This document shows, one piece after another, positions 9,159 through 17,134 of a DNA stretch of 64,000 nt. The stretch's first letter is position 1. The number at the start of each line of letters is the position of its first letter. The position numbers were made by a program, and so were the translations under genes. Location: the NCBI GenBank assembly GCA_963804595.1, contig CAWDQZ010000020.1, positions 88,718 through 152,717 of the forward strand, given 5' to 3'. Below the pieces are notes generated by a model that was not told the origin of the DNA, searched no databases, and saw nothing but the letters and a program-made list of their open reading frames with translations. Origin of the DNA: DASUPK01 sp963804595. GTDB taxonomy: Bacteria; Actinomycetota; Thermoleophilia; Solirubrobacterales; 70-9.

Positions 9159-10796
9159 GTGTCGACGCCCTCGCCAGAGATCGCTCCGGAGCCGGCGGGC
9201 GAGTCGCTGCCGGTTCGGAGGGCGCTGATCTCGGTCGCCGACAAGACGGGCGTGGCCGAGTTCGCCGCTGGGCTGGCGAAGCAGGGAGTCGAGGTGATCT
9301 CCACCGGCGGAACGCTGTCGGCGCTGCGCGAGGCGGGGATCGACGCAAAGCCAGTCGAGGAGTTGACCGGATTCCCGGAGATCCTGGACGGCCGGGTGAA
9401 GACGCTTCATCCGCACCTGCACGCGGCCCTGCTAGCCGTGCGAGACAACCCGGAGCACGCCGAGGTGCTGAGGGAGCACGAGATCGAGCCGATCGACCTG
9501 GTCTGCGTGAACCTCTACCCGTTCGAGCGCACGGTTGCCCGGTTGGACGTGCCGGAGGAGGAGGCGATCGAGAACATCGACGTCGGTGGGCCGACGATGA
9601 TCCGGGCCGCCGCGAAGAACCACCGCTTCGTGGCCGTGGTGGTCCGGCCGGAGAGCTACGACGCGGTGCTGGACGAGCTCGAGGAGACAGGCGAGCTCTC
9701 AGCCGCAACCAGGCACTGGCTGGCCAACGAGGCATTCGCCTACACGGCGCGCTACGACGCGGCGATCAGCCGCTGGTTCGCACGCCGCTACGAGCAGTTG
9801 CCGAGCTACTGGGTCACGGCATGGGAGAAGGAGCTCGACCTCTCCTACGGGGAGAACCCGCACCAGCGGGCGGCGCTCTACGTCGAGCCGCGGGCTCGGT
9901 CCCACGTGCTCTCGCGGGTGGCCAAGATGCACGGCAAGTCCCTCTCGTTCAACAACGTGCTCGACCTCAACTCGGCGCGGACGCTGCTCGGGGATCTCGA
10001 GGGGCCGGGCTGCGTGATCGTCAAGCACAACAACCCGTGCGGGGTGGCGGAGGCGGCCGTCGATGCGAGGGGGAGCGACAGCGCGACCCGTTTGATGAGG
10101 GCCTACGCGGCCGCGTTCGCCTGTGATCCGATGTCGGCGTTCGGCGGGGTGATCGCCCTCAACCGGCCGGTGGACAGGCAGCTGGCGGAGCGGCTGAACG
10201 AGCAGTTCATCGAGGTGCTGATCGCGCCCGGATACGAGGAGGGCGCGCTCGACGTGCTGCAGCAGAAGGAGAGCATCCGGATCCTGGAGGACACCGAGCG
10301 GCGCGCGCACCAGATCGAGCCGGACATCAAGCGGGTCCGGGGCGGGATCCTCGTACAGGACCCCGATGGGACGCCGGAGCCGCGAGAGCTGATGGAGGTG
10401 GTCACCAAGGTCGAGCCGACCGAGGAGCAGTGGGAGGACCTGCTGTTCGCCTGGCGGGTGGTGCGCCACGTCAAGTCGAACGCGATCGTGCTGGCGCGCG
10501 ACCGGGCCACTCTCGGGATCGGCGCCGGGCAGATGAGCCGGGTCGATTCGGTTCGGCTTGCGATCGAGAAGGCGAAGGACGCGCGGGGGCCGGATGCCGA
10601 GCCGCTGCTCGCCGGCTCGGTGGTCGCGTCGGATGCCTTCTTCCCATTCGCCGACGGGCCGCGGGCCGCGATCGACATCGGCGCGACGGCCGTGATCCAG
10701 CCGGGCGGCTCCAAGCGCGACGCCGAGGTGATCGAGGCGTGCGACGCCACGGGGGTGGCGATGGTCTTCACGAAGCGTCGTCATTTCCGCCACTAG
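9159..10796 (+). CDS. purH: Bifunctional AICAR transformylase / IMP cyclohydrolase
   Basis: PurH performs the last two steps to IMP: formyl transfer to AICAR, then ring closure. In the 545-residue product the N-terminal MGS-like cyclohydrolase domain begins at RRALISVADKTGV (about 19-31) and contains STGGTL and GRVKTLHPHLHAALL. The C-terminal transformylase carries the catalytic Lys-His in IVKHNNPCG (about 287-295) and ends with KRRHFRH. It is the last of the purine genes here and is followed by about 260 bp without a gene. The start is GTG 9159. Confidence 0.97.
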   Translation: MSTPSPEIAPEPAGESLPVRRALISVADKTGVAEFAAGLAKQGVEVISTGGTLSALREAGIDAKPVEELTGFPEILDGRVKTLHPHLHAALLAVRDNPEHAEVLREHEIEPIDLVCVNLYPFERTVARLDVPEEEAIENIDVGGPTMIRAAAKNHRFVAVVVRPESYDAVLDELEETGELSAATRHWLANEAFAYTARYDAAISRWFARRYEQLPSYWVTAWEKELDLSYGENPHQRAALYVEPRARSHVLSRVAKMHGKSLSFNNVLDLNSARTLLGDLEGPGCVIVKHNNPCGVAEAAVDARGSDSATRLMRAYAAAFACDPMSAFGGVIALNRPVDRQLAERLNEQFIEVLIAPGYEEGALDVLQQKESIRILEDTERRAHQIEPDIKRVRGGILVQDPDGTPEPRELMEVVTKVEPTEEQWEDLLFAWRVVRHVKSNAIVLARDRATLGIGAGQMSRVDSVRLAIEKAKDARGPDAEPLLAGSVVASDAFFPFADGPRAAIDIGATAVIQPGGSKRDAEVIEACDATGVAMVFTKRRHFRH

Positions 10797-10985
10797 CCGG
10801 GAGCCGGGCTTCCGCAGCACTTCGTGAGGGGCGTCACCCCGGTGACCAGCCGCACACACGGCGGGGCCCCGCAGTGATCTGATCCTCCCCAATGGAGGCG
10901 AGGTACCGACACTCACAGGCCGCCCCTCAGGGGCGTTGTACCGCGGCTACGGGAGAAGGCCCCACGAGGGGACATGGGGAGGAGA

Positions 10986-11037
10986 GCCGGAAGACGGTGC
11001 CGTCTTGGGGGCGGCGCTCTAGGGCGGGTCTTCCGGC
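10986..11037. terminator. Inverted repeat between convergent genes, possible bidirectional terminator
   Basis: GCCGGAAGAC at 10986-10995 pairs perfectly with GTCTTCCGGC at 11028-11037. Inside it, AGACGG-TG-CCGTCT at 10992-11005 offers a competing dyad. There is no T tract. It lies between purH (plus) and an NTF2-like gene (minus), so it may terminate both; a structured RNA cannot be excluded. The rest of the 263-nt gap (10797-11059) contains only a short CCTCC-CCAAT-GGAGG hairpin and no gene that I can see. Confidence 0.35.
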
Positions 11038-11059
11038 CCACCCCAACTGATTCGGTCGG

Positions 11060-11470
11060 TCAGCCGGGCACAGCGGCCCGGCGGGCCTCGCCGTGGTCCC
11101 GATGCGCCTCGACGTGAGCGGCGCGGCCGTCACGGACCGTCCAGATGTGACCGAACTCCCCCGCGAGGGGCATCCCGGTAGCGCGGGCACGGGCGGCGAT
11201 CCGGCCCAGCACAAGCACCCGGTCGTCCCCGATCTCCTCGACCTCGTCGGCGTCGTAGCGGAACTCGGAGAAGTCCTGCTCGCCCGCCTCGACGAACATC
11301 TCCAGGCCCTGCACACCGGAGAGGACGCGCTCGCCGAGCTCGGATGAGAGCTGGGAGTCGAAGTCTTCCGTCACCAGGGAACCGAGCTCCCCGAAGCCTT
11401 CGCGCCGGCTGCGGACGGTCGCCCAGTCGAAGCCGTAGATGCGCCGGATCAGCTCGGCCCTGTATCCCAC
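11060..11470 (-). CDS. NTF2-like (SnoaL-type) protein
   Basis: The 136-residue product has the length and pattern of a single NTF2-like cone-shaped alpha+beta domain: an N-terminal helix (YRAELIRRIYGFDW), a central GVQGLEMFVEAGEQDF helix and strand region, DDRVLVLGRIAARARATG, and a closing FGHIWTVRDGRAAHVEAHRD. Family members are enzymes or ligand-binding proteins of very varied function, so none is assigned. It is transcribed toward purH, just downstream of tRNA-Lys on the same strand, with only 2 nt between them, so it may share the tRNA transcript. Confidence 0.7.
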   Translation of the reverse strand: MGYRAELIRRIYGFDWATVRSRREGFGELGSLVTEDFDSQLSSELGERVLSGVQGLEMFVEAGEQDFSEFRYDADEVEEIGDDRVLVLGRIAARARATGMPLAGEFGHIWTVRDGRAAHVEAHRDHGEARRAAVPG

Positions 11471-11472
11471 AG

Positions 11473-11545
11473 TGCGCCCCCCGGGACTCGAACCCGGACC
11501 GCCGGCTTAAAAGGCCGGAACTCTGACCAGTTGAGTTAGGGGCGC
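11473..11545 (-). tRNA. tRNA-Lys(TTT)
   Basis: Read on the minus strand, a 73-nt cloverleaf folds. The acceptor stem is GCGCCCC/GGGGCGC, the anticodon stem CCGGC/GCCGG encloses loop CTTTTAA with anticodon TTT, and the T-arm is CCGGG/CCCGG around TTCGAGT. The discriminator base is A and CCA is not encoded. Confidence 0.95.
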
Positions 11546-11577
11546 CAGGCAAGTCTAGGCGTCGCCCCAACGGTGGC

Positions 11578-11583
11578 TAGAGT
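11578..11583 (+). promoter_or_regulatory. Candidate -10 element TAGAGT before the Rrf2 gene
   Basis: TAGAGT ends 10 nt before ATG 11594. It would lie inside the coding region if the upstream GTG 11573 were the start, which is one reason to prefer 11594. Confidence 0.35.
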
Positions 11584-11593
11584 CCCGATTCAG

Positions 11594-12049
11594 ATGAGGA
11601 TCTCGGCCAAGGTCGACTACGCGGTACGTGCCGCGGTCGAGCTCGCCGCCGCCGGTGGGGAGCCGATCAAGGGCGAAGCGATCGCCGACGCCCAGGAGAT
11701 CCCGCTCAAGTTTCTCGAGAACATCCTCGGCGAGCTCAAGCACACCGGCATCGTCGCCAGCCGGCGCGGCGCCCAGGGCGGCTATTGGCTGGCCAAGCCG
11801 GCAGAGGAGGTCAGCCTCGCGGACATCGTCCGCGCGGTCGAAGGTCCGCTGGCGAGCGTCCGGGGCCAGGGCCCAGAGACCCTCGACTACAAGGGCGAGG
11901 CGGTGCCGCTGCAGAAGGTCTGGATCGCCGTCCGCGCCAACCTCCGCGCGGTTCTGGAGGACACCACCCTCGCCGACGTGGTCGGCGGAGAGCTGCCCGG
12001 GAGGGTGCGTGAGCTGAGCGAGCCGGCGGAAGCCTGGAGCACGCGTTAG
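11594..12049 (+). CDS. Rrf2-family transcriptional regulator without Fe-S cysteines (CymR-like candidate)
   Basis: The 151-residue product begins with the family signature MRISAKVDYAVRAAVELA. It continues with a winged helix whose recognition region is EIPLKFLENILGELKHTGIVASRRG, followed by the wing GAQGGYWLAKP. There is no cysteine in the protein, so it cannot hold the iron-sulfur cluster of IscR or NsrR. It resembles the cluster-free branch that includes the sulfur regulator CymR. It lies tail-to-tail with a sulfate importer operon, which supports a sulfur-related role by context only. ATG 11594 is preferred over GTG 11573 because the family N terminus and the upstream TAGAGT both fit. Confidence 0.85.
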   Translation: MRISAKVDYAVRAAVELAAAGGEPIKGEAIADAQEIPLKFLENILGELKHTGIVASRRGAQGGYWLAKPAEEVSLADIVRAVEGPLASVRGQGPETLDYKGEAVPLQKVWIAVRANLRAVLEDTTLADVVGGELPGRVRELSEPAEAWSTR

Positions 12050-12115
12050 CGGTCGTCCTCCGCGACGCGAACGGTGGAGGCTCGCCGACTCGCTCAGCTC
12101 ATCGCAACGCCTGCC

Positions 12116-13111
12116 CTAGGCGACCTCCGGTTCCGGGGCCGGACTGCCCGAGCCGTCCGAGCTGAAGACCTTCGTGGACCGCGGCCGGACGAAGACGATC
12201 TGGCCCTCGTTGAGCTCGAGCTGGTCGAGCTCATCGCGGGTGAGCTGCACCGAGAACTGCTCGCCGTCGGTGAGAGTCAGCTCGATCCTCACCTCGAAGC
12301 CGAGGTGAACGATCCGATCGACCATCGCCTCGATCGTCCTGCCATTCGGCTCATGACGGATCTCCACATCATGGGGCCGGACCCACGCGTTGCCCAGCCG
12401 GTGCGCCGGCCCGATGAAGCTCATCACGAACTCCGAGGCGGGGTCCTCGTAGAGGTCGCGCGGACCACCGGACTGCTCGACCTTGCCGTCGTTCATGACG
12501 ATGATCTGCTCAGCCACGTCCATCGCCTCCTCCTGATCGTGGGTGACGAAGATCGTCGTCACGTGCACGTCATCGTGTAGGCGTCTCAGCCAGGTGCGCA
12601 GCTCCTGCCGCACCTTGGCGTCCAGCGCTCCGAACGGCTCGTCGAGCAGCAGCACCCGTGGCTCCACGGCGAGCGCCCTGGCGAGCGCCATCCGCTGGCG
12701 CTGTCCACCCGAGAGCTGGTTCGGGAACCGGTTCTCGAAGCCGCGCAGGTGGACGAGCTCGATCAGCTGCTTGACCCGCTCGCGGATCGTCCCGCTGCCC
12801 TCGCCCCGGATCTTGAGGCCGAAGGCGATGTTGTCGAACACGGTCATGTGCTTGAAGGCGGCGTAGTGCTGAAAGACGAAGCCGACGTTCCGATCCTGCA
12901 CCGGGGTCTGGGTGTTGTCCTCGCCCGAGATCAGCACCTGACCGGAGTCGGGCTCCTCGAGCCCGGCGATCACGCGCAGCAGCGTCGACTTGCCGGAGCC
13001 GCTCGGGCCGAGCAGAGCCGTCAGGCCGCCATCGGGAACGTCGATGGAGACATCGTCCAGCGCGACGAAATCGCCGAATCGCTTGGTCACACCGTTCACG
13101 GAGATGGCCAT
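12116..13111 (-). CDS. cysA: Sulfate/thiosulfate ABC transporter ATP-binding protein
   Basis: CysA is the cytosolic ATPase of the sulfate importer. The 331-residue product has Walker A GPSGSGKST (about 36-44), the Q-loop in VFQHYAAFKHMTV, signature LSGGQRQRMALARAL (about 134-148), Walker B VLLLDEP, and the H-loop in FVTHDQEEAM. A C-terminal TOBE-like region follows (about 240-320). I chose ATG 13111 because MAISVNGVTKRFG is the family start and it leaves a 1-nt gap after cysW. A longer open frame upstream overlaps cysW and is not supported. It is the last gene of the leftward operon. Confidence 0.95.
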   Translation of the reverse strand: MAISVNGVTKRFGDFVALDDVSIDVPDGGLTALLGPSGSGKSTLLRVIAGLEEPDSGQVLISGEDNTQTPVQDRNVGFVFQHYAAFKHMTVFDNIAFGLKIRGEGSGTIRERVKQLIELVHLRGFENRFPNQLSGGQRQRMALARALAVEPRVLLLDEPFGALDAKVRQELRTWLRRLHDDVHVTTIFVTHDQEEAMDVAEQIIVMNDGKVEQSGGPRDLYEDPASEFVMSFIGPAHRLGNAWVRPHDVEIRHEPNGRTIEAMVDRIVHLGFEVRIELTLTDGEQFSVQLTRDELDQLELNEGQIVFVRPRSTKVFSSDGSGSPAPEPEVA

Positions 13112-13112
13112 C

Positions 13113-14009
13113 TCAGGCCTCCTTTTCAATGGGCTGTGGGACGAACACGCCCGGGCCGGGCAGCTCCCGGTCGTCACCCTCCTCGGCCCCGGCACTCCTT
13201 GCCGATCGCCGCTGCAGGAGGTTCATGCTCAAGAGCACGGCAATCGCGAGAAGCGCGAGGACCAGCGCGGCCGCATACGAGCCGGCCAGGTTGAAGTTGT
13301 CGAACTGGTCCTTGACGTAGAGCGGCAGAGTTTGCGTCCCGCCGCTCCCCGAAACGTTTCCGGCGACCACACTGACCGCCCCGAACTCTCCCAGTGCCCG
13401 GGCCGTTGCAAGGACGACGCCGTAGGTAACGCCCCACCTGATCGCGGGCAGGGTGACCCGCCAGAAGGTCTGCCACGGCGTCGCCCCCAGGGTCTCGGCC
13501 GCCTCCTCCTGGTCGGTGCCGATCTCCTGAAGGACCGGCATCACCTCCCGCACCACGAAGGGCAGCGAGACGAAGATCGTCGCCAGGATCATCCCGGGGA
13601 GGGAGAAGATGATCTGGACGCCGTTGCCCATCAGCCACTCCCCGAACCAGCTGTTGCGGGGCGCGTAGACGAGGAACAGGGCCAGGCCGATGACCACCGG
13701 CGAGATCGCAAAGGGCACGTCGATCGCAGCGTTGAGCAGTGCCTTACCGCGAAAGTTCTGACGGACCAGAACGAGCGCCGTGATCACGCCGAATGCCGTG
13801 TTCAAGGGCACCGCAATCCCGACGCAGACGATCGTCAGCCAGAACGCGTGCAGGCCATCAGGGCTGGTGATCGCGTCGATTGGCTGGCTCAGCCCGTGCT
13901 CGAAGGTCCGGTAGAAGATCATGCCCACGGGTGCCAGGAGCAGGGCGGAGAGGTACAGCAGGACGATCGAGCGGAGCCCGAGCCGAGAAAGGCGGCTACG
14001 CGCGCTCAT
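13113..14009 (-). CDS. cysW: Sulfate ABC transporter permease CysW
   Basis: This is one of the two membrane subunits of the sulfate importer. The 298-residue protein has about six hydrophobic segments and the EAA loop EEAAETLGATPWQTFWRVTLP (about 163-183), which contacts CysA. Its start overlaps the end of cysT by 14 nt, and its stop is 1 nt from the cysA start, so translation is probably coupled. The C-terminal tail after the last helix is charged and variable. Confidence 0.93.
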   Translation of the reverse strand: MSARSRLSRLGLRSIVLLYLSALLLAPVGMIFYRTFEHGLSQPIDAITSPDGLHAFWLTIVCVGIAVPLNTAFGVITALVLVRQNFRGKALLNAAIDVPFAISPVVIGLALFLVYAPRNSWFGEWLMGNGVQIIFSLPGMILATIFVSLPFVVREVMPVLQEIGTDQEEAAETLGATPWQTFWRVTLPAIRWGVTYGVVLATARALGEFGAVSVVAGNVSGSGGTQTLPLYVKDQFDNFNLAGSYAAALVLALLAIAVLLSMNLLQRRSARSAGAEEGDDRELPGPGVFVPQPIEKEA

Positions 14010-14835
14010 GCCTGGACCTCCAGCTGGCGAACAGGTTGAGGGCGAAGAGCAGGCCCACGGAGATCGCGAGCAACAGCACGGAGACCGCTGCGGCTCCCGA
14101 CAGGTCGTTGGTCTGAACCCGCCCGAAGATGTACACCGACGCGGCCTCCGTCTTGAAGGGGATATTCCCCGTGAGGAGAACGAGCGAGCCGAACTCGCCG
14201 AGCGCCCGGGCGAAGGCGAGTGCGATGCCGGCGATGATCGCCGGAGCCAGGTTGGGAAGGATGATGCTCCGGAAGATCCGGTGGTTGGGCGCGCCCAGCG
14301 AGGCAGCGGCCTCCTCCATCTCCCGATCGACCTCGATCAGCACCGGTTGCACGGAGCGGACGACGAAGGGAAGCGTGACGAAGAGGAGGGCCATCACGAC
14401 GGCCGCCCTGGTGTACGCGACATGCACCCCGATCGGCGAATTGGGCCCGTAGAGGGCGATCAGCGTCAGCCCAGCGACGATCGTGGGCAGCGCGAACGGC
14501 AGATCGATGACCGAGTTGAGCAACCGCTTTCCCCGGAACTCGTCGCGGACGAGGACCCAGGCGATCAGAGTTCCCATCACGGCATTGACCGCGACCACGA
14601 TCAGCGAGGAGATCAGGGTGAGCTTGATCGCCGCGACGGCCTCCTTGTCGGAGATCGCGTCCCAGAAGTGACCGAGCCCTTCGTCGAACGCCCGGCTGAA
14701 CACCGCCGCCAGAGGGAGCAGCACGATGAGGCTGATCCACAGCGTGGCGGTGCCGCGCGCAAGCGCCGCACCGCCGAGGGGGATCCGGAGACCCGCCCTC
14801 GGCGGCCTGGCTACAGCGGTGTCGGCTGACGCCAT
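13996..14835 (-). CDS. cysT: Sulfate ABC transporter permease CysT (CysU)
   Basis: This is the second permease of the sulfate importer, 279 residues. It has about six membrane segments, DEFRGKRLLNSVIDLPFALP (about 98-117), and an EAA loop MEEAAASLGAPNHRIFRSIIL (about 172-192). It closely parallels CysW in layout, as expected for the heterodimer. It lies between the binding-protein gene (20 nt upstream) and cysW. Confidence 0.93.
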   Translation of the reverse strand: MASADTAVARPPRAGLRIPLGGAALARGTATLWISLIVLLPLAAVFSRAFDEGLGHFWDAISDKEAVAAIKLTLISSLIVVAVNAVMGTLIAWVLVRDEFRGKRLLNSVIDLPFALPTIVAGLTLIALYGPNSPIGVHVAYTRAAVVMALLFVTLPFVVRSVQPVLIEVDREMEEAAASLGAPNHRIFRSIILPNLAPAIIAGIALAFARALGEFGSLVLLTGNIPFKTEAASVYIFGRVQTNDLSGAAAVSVLLLAISVGLLFALNLFASWRSRHERA

Positions 14836-14855
14836 CAGCGGCTCGCTCCCAGCGG

Positions 14856-15905
14856 CTAGCTGGTCGGGTTGCCGAGGTCCTTCTCGGCCTGGATCACCCA
14901 GCCGTTGTCGCCGAAGAACGGGTCCGCGACCTTGCTCCAGCCGCCGAACTTGGCGATGGTGAAGAGGCCTGACGGGACCGGGAACTTGCTGGCGTTCTTA
15001 TCCGCGACGGACTTGACAACCGGGCGATAGCCCGCGTCGGCGAAGTCCTGCTGCGCCGGCTCCGTGTAGAGGAAGTCCAGGAACTTCTGGGCCTCAGGCG
15101 GCGCATCCTTCGTGACAGCGATCGGGTTCTCGATCAGGATCGTGTTGTCGGGTGTGACGTACTCGAGGTCGATGCCCTCCTGCTTGGCCTGGATCGCCTC
15201 GTTCTCGTAGCCGACCAGCACGTCCCCCTTGCCGCTGGAGAACGTCTGCAGCGAGTCACGCGCACTCGAGTCCTGAACGGACGTATTGGCCAGGACCTGC
15301 TTGACGAAGTCCTGCGCCTGGGCGTCGGACTTGCCCTCTGCGATCTGCGACCCGTAGATGGCCATGATGTTCCAGCGCGCTCCGCCGGAGGTGGCCGGGT
15401 TCGGGTCGATCACGTCGACGTCGTCCCGGGCGAGGTCGTCGAAGGACTGGATGTTCTTCGGGTTGCCAGGCCGGACCATCAGGGTCACGACCGAGTTGGT
15501 GACGATGCCCTTGTACTGATTCTGGTTCCAGTTCGAGTCGACGATCCCGGCGTCGACCAGCCGCGTCATGTCGGGCTCGAGGGAGAACTCGACGACGTCG
15601 GCCGGCTGCCCGGATTCGACCGCGCGGCTCTGATCACCGGAAGCTCCAAAGGAATTGGAGAACTCCACGCCATCGCCTTGGGTCGTGTCCTTGAATCCAG
15701 GCTCGAGCTTGTCCTCGTAGGCCTGCTGAGGAGTCGAGTAGGCGACCAGATTGATCGTCCCTGCTCCGCTCGCCGAGCCGCCGCACGCAGCGATCCCGAT
15801 CGCCGCGCACAGAGCCGCCAGGGCGAGTCCGATAGATGCGACCGCCCGCCTCGGGCGGCGCCTGTTCTGTGCCTGAGTCATAGAGGCGTTGTGACCTTTC
15901 TTCAT
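14856..15905 (-). CDS. sbp: Sulfate-binding lipoprotein of the ABC importer
   Basis: This is the extracellular sulfate (or thiosulfate) receptor that delivers substrate to CysT/CysW. From ATG 15905 the product is 349 residues. A basic n-region (QNRRRPRR) is followed by a hydrophobic stretch and lipobox IAAC, so it is probably lipid-anchored. Mature-region landmarks are NLVAYSTPQQAYEDKL, NSFGASGDQSRAV, VEFSLEPDMTRLVDAGIV and DPNPATSGGARWN, all typical of the Sbp/CysP family. ATG 15905 has AAGGA 5 nt upstream; ATG 15881 is an alternative and still leaves an adequate signal peptide. It is the first gene of the operon. Confidence 0.93.
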   Translation of the reverse strand: MKKGHNASMTQAQNRRRPRRAVASIGLALAALCAAIGIAACGGSASGAGTINLVAYSTPQQAYEDKLEPGFKDTTQGDGVEFSNSFGASGDQSRAVESGQPADVVEFSLEPDMTRLVDAGIVDSNWNQNQYKGIVTNSVVTLMVRPGNPKNIQSFDDLARDDVDVIDPNPATSGGARWNIMAIYGSQIAEGKSDAQAQDFVKQVLANTSVQDSSARDSLQTFSSGKGDVLVGYENEAIQAKQEGIDLEYVTPDNTILIENPIAVTKDAPPEAQKFLDFLYTEPAQQDFADAGYRPVVKSVADKNASKFPVPSGLFTIAKFGGWSKVADPFFGDNGWVIQAEKDLGNPTS

Positions 15906-15947
15906 TGGGTTCCTTGACAAGACGGCGGCACGGTAGCAGATTCTCGA

Positions 15948-16003
15948 CTTTCTGGATCAAAAACCTCTTAATTCCCTACCTGTTTGGGGGAAATGCCAGA
16001 AAG
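15948..16003. promoter_or_regulatory. Dyad in the sbp / small-membrane-protein divergent promoter region
   Basis: CTTTCTGG (15948-15955) and CCAGAAAG (15996-16003) form a perfect 8-bp inverted repeat. It flanks an unusually A+T-rich stretch containing CCTCTTAATTCCC. On the minus strand TTGATC and TACCGT, 19 nt apart, could be a weak promoter for sbp. The sites are candidates for sulfur-dependent control of the importer; no binding motif is proven. Confidence 0.3.
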
Positions 16004-16083
16004 CCGCTGGGAAAGGACGCTTTAGGGGATTAGGGACCCGTCCAGCGGGAAGGACTCAGCCGCATGAGGAAGGGGCGCCTGTG

Positions 16084-16167
16084 ATGAGGGCGATGTTCTG
16101 GACCTGGATCCTGTTGATCACGGCGGGCCTCGTCTTCTACACCGTGATCGGGCTCGGGCATCACTGA
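16084..16167 (+). CDS. 27-residue single-span membrane microprotein upstream of the DUF6766 gene
   Basis: ATG 16084 to TGA 16167 encodes a 27-residue peptide with one hydrophobic span (WTWILLITAGLVFYTVIGL) ending in GHH. A good ribosome-binding site (GAGGAAGGGG) lies about 8 nt upstream. The stop is 7 nt before the start of the DUF6766 gene and contributes to that gene's Shine-Dalgarno sequence (TGAGGA), so translation is probably coupled. It is below the usual length cut-off for gene callers. The function is unknown; it may be a small partner of the membrane protein that follows. Confidence 0.55.
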   Translation: MRAMFWTWILLITAGLVFYTVIGLGHH

Positions 16168-16174
16168 GGACCCG

Positions 16175-16849
16175 ATGCGCCGCTTTGTCCGCGATCACTC
16201 CCTCTCGCTCTTCTTCCTCGTGATCTTCCTGGCCTCCCTGGTCGGCCTGGCGATCGCCGGACACGCACTCCACAACGACGACGCGGTCGCCCACCACAGC
16301 TCGACGATGTCGTTCTGGCGGTACCTCCGCTCCTCGGACTTCGGCAACGCCGTAATGGAGAACTGGCAGTCGGAGTACCTGCAGTTCATGCTCTTCATGC
16401 TCGCCACGATCTGGCTGGTCGAGCGCGGCTCACCCGAGTCGAAGCCCCCGGGCCAGGAGGGATTGGAGAGCGATCGGAAGCAGAAGGTCGGCGGTCACGC
16501 GCAGGAGGACTCGCCCGAGTGGGCCAAGCCGCGGGGCATCAGGACGTTCCTCTACTCCAACTCGCTGCTGATCGTGATGTCGATCATCTTCTTCGGGTCC
16601 TGGTTCGCCCAGTCCGTGACCGGCTGGACCACCTACAACGCCGACCAGGTGGGCCACCAGCAGGCAACCGTCACCTGGCTCGGCTACGTCGGGTCCGCAG
16701 ACTTCTGGGAGGCGACGCTGGAGAACTGGCAGTCCGAGTTTCTCGCGGTCGGCTCCTTCGTGGCGATCACGGTCTTCCTGCGCCAGCGCGGCTCCTCGCA
16801 GTCGAAGCCGGTCGGAAGCCCCCACGACGCCACCGGCGTCGAGAGTTGA
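16175..16849 (+). CDS. DUF6766-type membrane protein with an internal duplication
   Basis: The 224-residue product is two copies of one unit. Each has a membrane helix (SLFFLVIFLASLVGLAIAG; SLLIVMSIIFFGSWFAQSV), an extracytoplasmic region ending in W..Y..S.DF, the conserved ENWQSE motif (about 63-68 and 185-190), a second helix, and a tail R.GS.(E/Q)SKP. Four transmembrane helices are predicted by eye. A charged linker (about 90-120) joins the repeats. I recognise this as the DUF6766 family; its role is unknown. A 27-residue membrane peptide is encoded just upstream. Confidence 0.8.
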   Translation: MRRFVRDHSLSLFFLVIFLASLVGLAIAGHALHNDDAVAHHSSTMSFWRYLRSSDFGNAVMENWQSEYLQFMLFMLATIWLVERGSPESKPPGQEGLESDRKQKVGGHAQEDSPEWAKPRGIRTFLYSNSLLIVMSIIFFGSWFAQSVTGWTTYNADQVGHQQATVTWLGYVGSADFWEATLENWQSEFLAVGSFVAITVFLRQRGSSQSKPVGSPHDATGVES

Positions 16850-16867
16850 GACGAGCGGGATCGGCGG

Positions 16868-17134
16868 CTAGTCGGCCTTGCCGCCGCGCCGCTTGATCGC
16901 TGCTCGCAGCTGGTCCTTGCCCATTTTCGAGCGGCCCCGGATGTCCAGGCGGGCGGCCTCGCGGTTGAGCTGATCGCGGGTCTTCGCCTGGCCCTTGCGG
17001 ACCTTGTTCGCCTCCTTGCCGAGCGCGGTCCTCGTCCGCTTCGGCAGGTTCTTCAGAGTCTGCTTCTTGCGGGCCCCGGCCTGCGCCTTCCTGACGTTGC
17101 GCTTGGCAGCGCCTTGCTGCTTCTGAGTCGCCAT
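16868..17134 (-). CDS. Small basic protein with a SAP/Rho-N-like C-terminal motif
   Basis: The 88-residue product is rich in Lys, Arg, Gln and Ala and is probably helical and nucleic-acid binding. Its C terminus LDIRGRSKMGKDQLRAAI matches the end of the neighbouring upstream protein (LGIEGRSKMNKRQLVGAV), a SAP- or Rho-N-like helix-turn-helix. The start overlaps the stop of that gene by 1 nt (TGATG), so the two are one operon. The function is unknown. Confidence 0.65.
   Translation of the reverse strand: MATQKQQGAAKRNVRKAQAGARKKQTLKNLPKRTRTALGKEANKVRKGQAKTRDQLNREAARLDIRGRSKMGKDQLRAAIKRRGGKAD

Noticed and set aside
7218..9422. A 734-codon open frame on the minus strand opposite purF and purN
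   Set aside because: It is a high-GC antisense shadow: compositionally biased, with no recognisable domain, fully overlapping well-conserved purine genes.
16084..16849. The microprotein plus DUF6766 pair as a toxin-antitoxin or phage-defence module
   Set aside because: There is no catalytic domain, no regulatory partner and no defence neighbours; only membrane spans are visible.
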